From assembly GCA_937951955.1 (NCBI GenBank), contig CALGAD010000152.1, positions 1 through 7,990 on the forward strand: DNA of 7,990 bases. The letters run 5' to 3'. The stretch comes from an uncultured Bacillaceae bacterium. Its GTDB lineage: Bacteria > Bacillota > Bacilli > Bacillales > Caldibacillaceae. The stretch's first letter is position 1. Each line of letters starts with the position of its first letter. Of this stretch, positions 1 through 6,710 are shown one piece after another. A program made the translations under genes and the position numbers. The notes under the pieces were generated by a model, which saw only the letters and a program-made list of their open reading frames with translations, did no database searches and was not told the DNA's origin.

Positions 1-2
1 AA

Positions 3-1709
3 GTATCGCAAACAGCGCATGAAAAAACGGACAATAAAAGCGAAAATGAAGAACAGGGGAATGATCAGCAAGATTCGTCCGCTCGAAATAATAAGGATGT
101 CGCCAATGATTCGGAAGAGTCTATGGCAGATACGAAAGAAAAAGGCACCGGTGATGAGGAAAAAAATGAAAGGGATACCAAAGGGTTTGAAAATACAGAA
201 GGGAATAATAGTGATCAGCAACCTGTTTTCGGAGATCCATCCATTCAAATTGATGCTGATGCAATAGTTGTGGAAGTTGAGGTTCAATCAGAACTTCCGA
301 TTCATTCTGTTACCCTTCATGCTAAACAGAGTGATGCGATCGGATTTGAAGAAATTCCGATGCAGCTAATAGAAGGAAATCGTTACACCGTTACGATTCC
401 GCTATCTAGAATCTGGAGTGAGCGGATAGAATATTATTTTGTTGCCAATACAGGTGCTGGCGTAGTAGTTTCTGATCGTTATACGTATGAAATCCCGCAT
501 GAGCCGGTCGATTACCAAAAACTACCGAATCTATTAATTACAGAAATTACACCGGATACGGTAAACCGGAACGGTGCGGATGCGTTTGAATTTATCGAAG
601 TGTATAACAATACAACGGAACCGATCAATATAAAGGATTACCGCATCATCTATCGTTATCCGACGAATACCCCGGATCAAATTTGGGATCTTAACGAAGA
701 TAAGAAAATCGGACCGGGAGAAAGTTTCATCGTCTGGATTCATAATGATGGCAATAAAGATTTGACGGTGGAAGATTTCAATAATCATTATGGACTCAAT
801 ATGCCGGAAAGCCATGTCACGATCATCGAGAGTGGAGGAATGGCGAACGGGAGCGAGCGGACGATAATTTTACAAGATGATTTCGGCAATGAAATTGTTC
901 GCGGCACTTATAACGATGGAGGGAGAGATGTCTATCCGGATCGCGGTATCGTCTATAAATATCCGGTTGAAGGTACGGTGATGAAAAAGGTCGGTATCGG
1001 TGAAACAGTAACACCACTTACTGTATTTCCGGAACAGGTGCCGCCCGAATTGGTGAAAATTGATCCGGATGCGGAACTGCCGGAAATCGGTGATATTCAT
1101 ATTGAGGAAAAAGATGAAGGATTCATTTTTACGGTATCAATCACATCGAATGTCGAATTGATAGGGGGATATCTCTATATTCAACAAAGCGATGTGCTTG
1201 GTTATCAATCATATCCTTTAGAAGAGAATCCTGATGAGCCCGGAATTTTTTCCGTAACGATACCACTTACAGAGCTTTGGGCAGATTCGATCACCTATTA
1301 TGTGGTTGCTCGCAACCAGGCGGGTTCAGTAGAGACCGAACCGAAAGAATATCGGTTAATAAAAGAAGATATTGATTTTCAAACATTGCCACCACTCTTA
1401 ATCACCGAACTCGTACCGGATAGCACGAACCGAAACGGACTCGATGCTTACGAGTTTATTGAGGTATACAACAATACGGATCAGGATATCGATTTTTCCG
1501 ATTATACGATTCGTTACCGCTATCCCGCTGAAGGTCCGGCCGGTGATTTATTTTGGGGACCTCCAGAAGGTGAAAAAGTCATCATTCCTGCCAGGGAAGC
1601 AGTTGTCTTTTGGATTATCAATGCGGGGAATCAGGATTTAACCGCTGATGATTTCAATCGTCATTACGGAACGGATCTTGTTGAAGGGAACAATTTAATC
1701 AAGATTTAA
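3..1709 (+). CDS. N-terminal part of a surface LTD/metallophosphoesterase protein, left-truncated, ends at in-frame TAA
   Basis: The frame is open from the left edge (first whole codon at base 3). The ATG at 123 lies inside an Asp/Glu/Asn/Gln/Lys-rich linker, has no good ribosome site and no signal peptide after it, so the real start is upstream of the window. Counting from that Met: acidic linker to residue ~37; Ig-like beta domain ~38-128; lamin-tail domain 1 ~134-265 (LLITEITPD, then DAFEFIEVYNN and a GES-FIVWIHNDGN core); second Ig-like domain ~322-415; second lamin-tail domain from ~422, cut off at residue 528. The LTD fold is a small beta sandwich often found in bacterial extracellular nucleases and phosphoesterases, where it is thought to help binding or anchoring. 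The following open frame is in the same phase and supplies the rest of LTD2, so this is the front half of one gene, not a separate protein. If the stop is real, the product lacks the enzyme domain and the wall anchor and would be secreted or degraded. Confidence 0.85.
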   Translation, partial: VSQTAHEKTDNKSENEEQGNDQQDSSARNNKDVANDSEESMADTKEKGTGDEEKNERDTKGFENTEGNNSDQQPVFGDPSIQIDADAIVVEVEVQSELPIHSVTLHAKQSDAIGFEEIPMQLIEGNRYTVTIPLSRIWSERIEYYFVANTGAGVVVSDRYTYEIPHEPVDYQKLPNLLITEITPDTVNRNGADAFEFIEVYNNTTEPINIKDYRIIYRYPTNTPDQIWDLNEDKKIGPGESFIVWIHNDGNKDLTVEDFNNHYGLNMPESHVTIIESGGMANGSERTIILQDDFGNEIVRGTYNDGGRDVYPDRGIVYKYPVEGTVMKKVGIGETVTPLTVFPEQVPPELVKIDPDAELPEIGDIHIEEKDEGFIFTVSITSNVELIGGYLYIQQSDVLGYQSYPLEENPDEPGIFSVTIPLTELWADSITYYVVARNQAGSVETEPKEYRLIKEDIDFQTLPPLLITELVPDSTNRNGLDAYEFIEVYNNTDQDIDFSDYTIRYRYPAEGPAGDLFWGPPEGEKVIIPAREAVVFWIINAGNQDLTADDFNRHYGTDLVEGNNLIKI

Positions 1710-1967
1710 AATAACGGAATTGCTAATACCGCCATGCGCACCATCGTCATCGCCACGAAAACCGGCTTCGAAATCGCCCGGGCCACATATTTTGATGAGG
1801 TAGGTCGTGACGATACGATTCCGGATAAAGGGATTCTGTATAAATATCCTGTCGACGGCTCGATCGAGATGAAAAAAATTTCCGCTGGTGACGTCGATGC
1901 CACACCGGGATCTGTTCTGCCAGAGCAGGTGCCTCAACATCCTGTACAACTAGCTGATGATCATGAA
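234..1967 (+). repeat. Two tandem Ig-like + lamin-tail modules (protein-level repeat)
   Basis: Module 1 is about 234-1085 and module 2 about 1086-1967. Matching landmarks are an Ig-like strand pair ending in YYFVAN / YYVVAR, then LLITEITPD / LLITELVPD, FEFIEVYNNT / YEFIEVYNNT, DFNNHYG / DFNRHYG, GIVYKYPVEG / GILYKYPVDG, and FPEQVP / LPEQVP at the end. Each unit is near 285-295 codons. The copies are clearly related in protein but well diverged in DNA, so the duplication is old. A third Ig-like domain (YYFVASDG) starts at about 1968 without an LTD after it. Confidence 0.85.
1707..1709 (+). other. In-frame TAA nonsense codon within the second lamin-tail domain
   Basis: The frame from base 3 to 1706 and the frame from 1710 to 5162 are in the same phase, separated only by this TAA. 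Lining LTD2 up with LTD1, residues HVTIIESGGMAN match NLIKI-stop-NNGIAN, so the stop sits where LTD1 has Glu (GAG at 828-830). A single G-to-T change from GAA gives TAA. The base after the stop is A, and there is no selenocysteine or pyrrolysine setting (those use TGA or TAG). Confidence 0.9.
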
Positions 1968-4900
1968 AAACCTGTTATTGAAGATTTGACCGATTTAGAT
2001 GTGGTCACCTCAACAGAAGATATTACTTTAACGGCAAAAATTACCGACAATATTCAGGTAAAACGGGTCACTCTCTTTTACACCATCTATGGTGGAGCTT
2101 TCGCGAAAGTCGATCTTGTTCATGATTGGACAGATGACACAATTTATAACCATACGATTTATCGTCCGGAATTAATTGGTAAAGAGACATTGGAGTATTA
2201 CTTTGTCGCATCTGATGGCACCAATGAAACCCGAACAGCCGTGAAAACACTGCAAATTGAACATCCTTATAAACGGGAAGGATTCCGTCTAAATATTGAG
2301 GATGGCGATCTATTCTCTGGAGATGCCATCATCAAAGCGACCGCAGATGAGTATACAGATGAGATCCGTCTCTTTGTAGATGGTGAAGAAGTTACGGAAA
2401 CTTTTAAAGCTCTGGAAACAGAAGCCTATTTCGCCTTTGATGTCCGCAAGGTGAATCTATATTTCAAAAATGGCGTGACGATGGGCGATGAGATTTTGAT
2501 GATTTTTGATGATCAAATTGATACGTATACGACATTGACGGTTCCGATTCCACCGGAAAAATTAAAAATTGGTGATAATACGATCACAATTCGTTCCGGG
2601 ACGAAAGCCAGTCCCTTTGATGAAGACTCGCCGGAAAACCGTGACGATTTTTACATCAAGAATATTCGACTTATCCTGGGAGACGGGACAACAATTTATG
2701 ATCCAGAGTATGCCGATCCTGCTGTGGAATATTCAATTGGCGATAGTGCGGGTATGAAGAGCGTGTATGATTTTACTTTTACTATTCCCGCCGAAACATT
2801 CATGTCTACTGCTATCAAGCTCGATACGAAGCAGTTAGCTGATGGCGAACATGAAATCAGCGCAGTGTTTCATAATGAACGGGTGCAGGTAACAATCATC
2901 ACCGATAATACACCGCCGGAAATCGTTCCGACTGTGGCAGAAGGTAAAGAATATAACGGTTCTTTCGTCATTGATGCAAAGGTCACAGAACGGACAAGTT
3001 CCGTAACAGAAGTGAGCGCTACATTAGACGGAAAAGACATTGAACTTCCTTACGAAACATCATCTGCCGCACTCGATGCCGGCGAACATGTCATCGTCTT
3101 TACCGCGATTGATGCGGCGGGGAATGTGGCGAAGGAGACGGTAACATTCTCCGTCGTTCATGAACATCCAGATTTACCGGATGAAGAGGAAGTAGTAGCC
3201 GGCGCAACGGATGCCAAACTGTCCGTTCGGGTACAGGATCCGACCGGAGATGTGCTCGATGTAGCCTTTTATAAAGGATATCAGTATACAGTTGCCAATC
3301 AAGATCACCTTTCAGTTTCTTATAACGCAGTTAGTACGGAGCCACCACTGGAATTCCGTCCTGAGGGCGAAGCAGTTCTTGATGAAGAAGAGCTGCAAAA
3401 ATTGATCGCAATAGACGGTGAAAGCTTTATCAATGAGTCGGTGTCTGCCTTTCCGTACCAGCGGTTCGATATAACTGTTGATGAAGAGGTAAAGCCGACG
3501 GATGAAATTGAAATCGTATGGCACGGTTCTTCCTTACCGGGACGAAAGATCACGATGTATGCCTGGAATTTTACAACGGAAGAGTGGGATCCGCTTATTT
3601 CAACGATTGCTGGTGAAAAACAGCTTCATTTAAAAGGGACGGTAACCGGTATAGATTATGTACAGGATCATAAGGTGAGTGTCATCGTTCAGGATCAGGT
3701 TGCTTCTGTGGAATCGGATTTCACCTTCATATGGATGTCTGATACCCAATACTATTCGGAAAGCTACCCGTATATTTATGAAAGCATGGTCGACTGGATT
3801 ATCGCCAGTGAGGATGAATTGCGGATTGAATATGTGATTCATACCGGTGATCTTGTCGATGATTGGGATGATTTTGCTCAGTGGGCTGTTGCCGATACAC
3901 AAATGCGTAAACTTGATGAGGCGAACATTCCTTACGGAGTTCTTGCCGGAAACCATGATGTGAACCATAAGAGTTTGAACTATGAAAATTACTATCATTA
4001 TTTTGGAAAGCATCGTTTTCACGATCGTCCATATTACGGTGGTAGTTATAAAAACAATCGCGGCCATTACGATTTAATTTCCGTAGATGGTGTCGATTTC
4101 ATCATCGTCTATCTTGGTTGGGGAGTCGAAGAGGATGAGGAAGGCATTCAGTGGATGAATGAAGTCCTGAAAGCTCATTCAAATCGGATTGCGATCCTCT
4201 GTTTCCACGAGTACTTATTGGCTAGCGGCAATCGAAGTCCAGTTGGCGATAAACTGTTCGAGGAAGTCGTTATTCCAAATGAAAATGTGCTCATGGTGTT
4301 ATCCGGTCATTACCATAATGCCGAGACTTTGATCGATGAAATCGATGACGACGGCGACGGTATACCGGATCGGACCGTATACCAAATGCTGGCCGACTAT
4401 CAGGGAGGACCGGAAGGCGGTCAGGGTTTTATGCGAATTCTGAATTTCAGTATTGCTGCCAATCAAGTACACGTACAAACATACTCGCCTTATTTAGATC
4501 AATATAATTACTACGATCCGATTGAATTTCCTGGTAAAGATGAGTTTACACTCAGTCTCGATTTAACCCCCAAGCGAAAAATGGTGGCAACAGATTATGT
4601 GGAAGTGAATGTATATACAGAACAACTCATCGGGGTTGATCAAGGGGTACCGAGTGGTGAAGTGGCTTCGGTCATCTGGGAAGGACTTGAACCGGAACAG
4701 AAATATTTCTGGTACGTCGTCGTGACGGATGAATTTGGCGGTAAGACACGCTCACCAATCTGGAGCTTTACTACAGAATTGATGCCAGAACCTGGTGATC
4801 CAGACGATCCCGATGATCCTTTTGATCCAGGTGATCCGGAGGAACCCGGTGAACCGGATGATCCGGATGCACCAGATAAACAAGATGATCAGTCAGGACC

Positions 4901-5162
4901 GGGAGACGAATCTGGTGATTCAAGTGAAGATAACGGCAGTGCAGACCATGAACAAAAAGGTGATGACAAGCAAAACGTTGCGGACAGACCTGATCGCAAG
5001 CAAGATCCGACAGGTGATGGTAAAGGGACGGAAAGAAAGAAACAATCCCTCCCCGAAACAGCAACCCATTGGTTCAACTTGTTCATGATCGGAGTGGTCC
5101 TTTCCATGACCGGCACGGTTGCCTTTTATTACTATCGAAATAGACATCTAATTCGTTCATAA
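1734..5162 (+). CDS. C-terminal part of the same gene: Ig-like domains, calcineurin-like metallophosphoesterase, FN3-like domain, sortase anchor
   Basis: This 1142-residue open frame continues the preceding one in the same phase. Homology already starts at 1710, before the ATG at 1734, and that ATG has no usable ribosome site or signal peptide, so independent translation is doubtful. Residues from 1734: end of LTD2 ~1-78; Ig-like ~79-176; beta-rich region, possibly carbohydrate-binding, ~183-390; Ig-like ~394-475 (TPPEI start, AIDAAGN turn); beta domain ~480-660; metallophosphoesterase ~663-915; FN3-like ~935-1015; Asp/Pro linker ~1017-1104; sorting signal from 1106. Metal-site motifs of the calcineurin superfamily are present: SDTQ (D670, with Q672 where many members have His), GDLVDD 705-710, GNHD 739-742, H825 in CFHEY, and GHYH 858-861. 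The enzyme should cleave phosphate mono- or diesters outside the cell; nucleotide or nucleic acid substrates are a guess. The long frame shows no other lesion. Confidence 0.85.
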   Translation: MRTIVIATKTGFEIARATYFDEVGRDDTIPDKGILYKYPVDGSIEMKKISAGDVDATPGSVLPEQVPQHPVQLADDHEKPVIEDLTDLDVVTSTEDITLTAKITDNIQVKRVTLFYTIYGGAFAKVDLVHDWTDDTIYNHTIYRPELIGKETLEYYFVASDGTNETRTAVKTLQIEHPYKREGFRLNIEDGDLFSGDAIIKATADEYTDEIRLFVDGEEVTETFKALETEAYFAFDVRKVNLYFKNGVTMGDEILMIFDDQIDTYTTLTVPIPPEKLKIGDNTITIRSGTKASPFDEDSPENRDDFYIKNIRLILGDGTTIYDPEYADPAVEYSIGDSAGMKSVYDFTFTIPAETFMSTAIKLDTKQLADGEHEISAVFHNERVQVTIITDNTPPEIVPTVAEGKEYNGSFVIDAKVTERTSSVTEVSATLDGKDIELPYETSSAALDAGEHVIVFTAIDAAGNVAKETVTFSVVHEHPDLPDEEEVVAGATDAKLSVRVQDPTGDVLDVAFYKGYQYTVANQDHLSVSYNAVSTEPPLEFRPEGEAVLDEEELQKLIAIDGESFINESVSAFPYQRFDITVDEEVKPTDEIEIVWHGSSLPGRKITMYAWNFTTEEWDPLISTIAGEKQLHLKGTVTGIDYVQDHKVSVIVQDQVASVESDFTFIWMSDTQYYSESYPYIYESMVDWIIASEDELRIEYVIHTGDLVDDWDDFAQWAVADTQMRKLDEANIPYGVLAGNHDVNHKSLNYENYYHYFGKHRFHDRPYYGGSYKNNRGHYDLISVDGVDFIIVYLGWGVEEDEEGIQWMNEVLKAHSNRIAILCFHEYLLASGNRSPVGDKLFEEVVIPNENVLMVLSGHYHNAETLIDEIDDDGDGIPDRTVYQMLADYQGGPEGGQGFMRILNFSIAANQVHVQTYSPYLDQYNYYDPIEFPGKDEFTLSLDLTPKRKMVATDYVEVNVYTEQLIGVDQGVPSGEVASVIWEGLEPEQKYFWYVVVTDEFGGKTRSPIWSFTTELMPEPGDPDDPDDPFDPGDPEEPGEPDDPDAPDKQDDQSGPGDESGDSSEDNGSADHEQKGDDKQNVADRPDRKQDPTGDGKGTERKKQSLPETATHWFNLFMIGVVLSMTGTVAFYYYRNRHLIRS
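3720..4478 (+). other. Calcineurin-like metallophosphoesterase domain (coding segment)
   Basis: The five conserved metal-ligand blocks occur in the expected order and spacing: SDTQYYSE, HTGDLVDD, AGNHDVNH, CFHEY and SGHYHN. Gln replaces the usual His of the first D-x-H block; I recall this DTQY form from other Gram-positive extracellular members, so it need not mean loss of activity. Between the last metal block and the closing strands sits DDDGDGIPD (residues 871-879 from the ATG at 1734), an Asp-rich loop like thrombospondin type 3 calcium sites. Confidence 0.85.
4794..4877 (+). repeat. Asp-Pro/Glu-Pro-rich repeat, wall-spanning linker
   Basis: The DNA repeats a GATCC-like unit imperfectly (gatccagacgatcccgatga and similar) and encodes alternating Gly-Asp-Pro, Asp-Asp-Pro and Glu-Pro triplets. 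It begins a roughly 90-residue acidic, hydrophilic stretch that ends at the sorting signal. Such linkers usually carry a surface protein through the peptidoglycan. The repeat could vary in length by slippage. Confidence 0.8.
5049..5159 (+). other. Sortase cell-wall sorting signal (LPETAT), membrane segment and basic tail
   Basis: The C-terminus reads LPETAT, then a hydrophobic segment of about 20 residues (FNLFMIGVVLSMTGTVAF), then a short tail with Arg residues (YRNRHLIRS). This is the three-part sortase signal. Ala in place of Gly at position five resembles the LPxTA motifs of class D-type sortases in Bacillus relatives rather than the standard LPXTG of sortase A. It predicts covalent attachment to the cell wall. 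Confidence 0.88.
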
Positions 5163-5172
5163 AAAAATCATG

Positions 5173-5206
5173 AACCGATCCGGTTAAACTCCGGATCGGT
5201 TTTTTT
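5173..5206 (+). terminator. Rho-independent terminator of the surface-protein gene
   Basis: A perfect 11-bp inverted repeat, AACCGATCCGG and CCGGATCGGTT, flanks a 7-base loop (ttaaact) and is followed by a run of T. It begins 10 bases after the stop codon at 5160-5162. The A run at 5161-5167 could give weak termination on the other strand, but it is separated from the stem. Confidence 0.93.
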
Positions 5207-5248
5207 GTGCATTAAATATGTGACTATTAAAATTAGTAGTAAATACGT

Positions 5249-5277
5249 TTGATATTTTGCTATCTACTTTACAAAAT
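5249..5277 (+). promoter_or_regulatory. Possible sigma-A-type promoter for the broken gene
   Basis: TTGATA at 5249-5254 (five of six matches to TTGACA) is followed after 17 bases by CAAAAT at 5272-5277 (four of six matches to TATAAT), in an AT-rich stretch between the terminator and the ribosome site at 5305. Such matches are common by chance in AT-rich DNA. Confidence 0.25.
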
Positions 5278-5304
5278 ATAGGAAATATTTTTCTTGTGGA
5301 ACCC

Positions 5305-5312
5305 GGAGGGAG
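5305..5312 (+). promoter_or_regulatory. Strong ribosome binding site of the broken gene
   Basis: GGAGGGAG lies 9 bases (counted from the end of GGAGG) before an ATG at 5319-5321. It is a near-perfect Bacillus-type Shine-Dalgarno and fixes the original start of the following degraded gene, even though the frame now stops after 16 codons. Confidence 0.7.
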
Positions 5313-5318
5313 AAGCGA

Positions 5319-5925
5319 ATGCAGGAAAAAGGACCGGATAAAAAATGGTCCATACAGGATTTTAACTAAAGAGACAGATGTCGGGTTGGTCATCTTATTA
5401 GAAAGATCACCGCCCACCGGGTTACGGACGCTCGCTTTTAATGGAAGCGAGGATGCCATGTGGGAGAAAATTCGGTATGTAGATGAAGTGTGAAGAAGGA
5501 TGGTTGGAATGTGGGGGCTTTTTACGACCGAAACCGGTACTACAATCTGGTAACCGATCACTTCATTTAAAGGGAAATATACGGATGACTTGCATTTTTC
5601 CAAGATAACGAAACATCCGGAAAATCTACAATTAACTATGGAAGACCGTCACGGAAATTTCGTCGAAATTATCTATGACGACCCGCATGATGTATGTTCA
5701 CTGGAGTCCTTCCTTTGTATGGTCATTTCGTTTTTCCATCGAACTGGGGGCGTTAGATTACATGAACCTGGAGTAGGATTTTTCCGGACGGAAGGATTCC
5801 GATGCGCTTTATTTTTTCAAAATGAAAAACTCTCCATTTATCCAATATTTTGATGACAACCCGGTCGCAAATCGCTTTTTGTTTCCGGAAGTGGAACATC
5901 ATCTTTTAATTACCGGGGATGAAAT
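5319..5925 (+). pseudogene. Multiply frameshifted remnant of an unrecognised ~200-codon gene, 3' end lost at the IS junction
   Basis: Protein-like sequence hops between frames on the + strand. It starts MQEKGPDK (5319-~5345), moves to YRILTKETDVGLVILLER through MWEKIRYVDEV (~5352-5490), then KKDGWNVGAFYDRNRYYNL to TDHFI (5493-5567), then GKYTDDLHFSKI to YDDPHDV (5572-~5697), then YGHFVFPSN (5718-5744), then LGALDYMNLE (5744-5773), an internal TAG at 5774, and DALYFFKMKNSPFIQYFDD to HHLLITGDEI (~5798-5925). Likely lesions are an extra A in the A run 5340-5345, changes near 5491, 5566-5568 and 5716, and a lost C near 5744. The joined product would be a soluble protein of about 200 residues, rich in aromatic and acidic residues, with no signal peptide or membrane segment. 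I do not recognise the family. It follows a terminator and has its own ribosome site, so it was probably a separate transcription unit. Confidence 0.7.
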
Positions 5926-5971
5926 TGTATTTTGCAAGTAAAAAATACACAATATTGCAATCAAAAGTGCA
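5926..5971. repeat. Terminal repeats at the istB-side end of the IS21 element
   Basis: TGTATTTT (5926-5933) and its exact inverse AAAATACA (5942-5949) form an 8-bp inverted repeat with an 8-base loop. TTGCAA occurs twice, at 5932-5937 and 5955-5960, 23 bases apart. AAGTGCA occurs at 5965-5971 and again at 6000-6006 inside istB. IS21 elements are known to carry several short repeated transposase-binding sites near each end. The matching other end lies outside the window. Confidence 0.5.
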
Positions 5972-5990
5972 GAACCTTGCCAGCTTTATT

Positions 5991-6710
5991 TCATCTTGAA
6001 AGTGCATGGGTAACTCTATAACTATCTCCAGTAAAACTTAGAATATGGGCGTGATGAATGACTCGATCAACTAATGCAGCTGTTAATCTTGAATCCATAA
6101 ATACACGATTCCATTGGCTAAACTCCAAATTGGAAGTGATTATAATACTTTTCTGTTCATACCAATCAGAGATTAATTGAAATAACAGTTCTGAACCTTC
6201 TTTAGTAAAAGGAATATAGCCCATTTCATCTAAAATTACTAGGTCTACTTTTTTAAACTTCTTTCTAAACTGTTGAATCTTTCCTTCCTTCCACGCTCTT
6301 TCTAACGTTTCTACTAAATCTGATACTCGATAAAACCTGACTTCAAAACCCTCTAGACAGGCCTTGTGGCCCAGTCCAGTGGCTAAATGGGTTTTTCCTG
6401 TACCTGGTGCACCAACTAAAACAACATTTTCTCGGTTTCTAATAAAATCTAAACTGCATAATGATGAGATATTTAAATGCGGTGGAAAATGAATTTGTTC
6501 TGTCCATTGAAATGTATCCAAAGTTTTCACACTGATAAACTTGGCTTTTTTGATCAATCTTTTTCCCTTAGCTTCGTCTCGCAACTGAATTTCTTTCTTT
6601 AATAAATCCATTAAGTATTGAGTTTCATCTTCAAATGGAATCGATTCATAAATGTCTGCGACATAGGCAAGGCGTAAGGTTTTACAGAGTTGTTTCAGTT
6701 CAGAGTTCAT
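5991..6710 (-). CDS. istB: IstB-type AAA+ ATPase, transposition helper of IS21-family element
   Basis: IstB is the ATP-binding partner of IS21 transposases; it helps choose the target DNA and stimulates IstA. At 239 residues the protein has the usual family length and looks intact. An N-terminal helical region (~1-90) precedes the AAA+ core: Walker A GAPGTGKT at 100-107, Walker B DLVILDE at 156-162 followed by MGYIPF, a sensor-1 segment ITSN at 191-194, and DRVIHHAH at 215-222 with the likely arginine finger. It resembles DnaC/DnaI helicase loaders, but the istA neighbour settles the identity. The ATG lies inside the end of istA (11-base overlap, ATGAACTCTGA), preceded 7 bases upstream by a modest ribosome site (AAAGAAGTG, 6718-6726 on this strand), so translation is probably coupled to istA. 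Confidence 0.95.
   Translation of the reverse strand: MNSELKQLCKTLRLAYVADIYESIPFEDETQYLMDLLKKEIQLRDEAKGKRLIKKAKFISVKTLDTFQWTEQIHFPPHLNISSLCSLDFIRNRENVVLVGAPGTGKTHLATGLGHKACLEGFEVRFYRVSDLVETLERAWKEGKIQQFRKKFKKVDLVILDEMGYIPFTKEGSELLFQLISDWYEQKSIIITSNLEFSQWNRVFMDSRLTAALVDRVIHHAHILSFTGDSYRVTHALSR

Noticed and set aside
19..267. 82-codon Lys/Met/Ile-rich open frame near the left edge
   Set aside because: It is an out-of-frame shadow of the acidic linker of the surface protein; the composition comes from reading GAA/AAT/GAT codons one base off.
1707..1709. Programmed stop-codon readthrough
   Set aside because: No recoding element is apparent, and a one-base Glu-to-stop change explains it more simply. 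It is kept only as an alternative to test.
1734..1736. ATG as a true start of an independent protein
   Set aside because: LTD2 homology begins before it at 1710, there is no Shine-Dalgarno at a suitable distance, and an anchored surface protein would need a signal peptide.
3630..4067. 145-codon open frame on the - strand
   Set aside because: It is antisense to the metallophosphoesterase motifs and has no recognisable features of its own.
4794..4877. CRISPR-like or regulatory iterons from the GATCC repeats
   Set aside because: The units are short, irregular, contiguous and in frame, and encode a typical Asp-Pro wall linker.
4771..5147. Several overlapping open frames on both strands in the linker region
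   Set aside because: They are shadows of the Asp/Pro repeat and acidic linker, rich in His or Ser/Pro from repeated codons, without ribosome sites.
5184..5603. 139-codon open frame on the - strand
   Set aside because: It runs into the terminator hairpin, has no ribosome site and lies opposite the degraded gene, whose + strand segments look far more protein-like.
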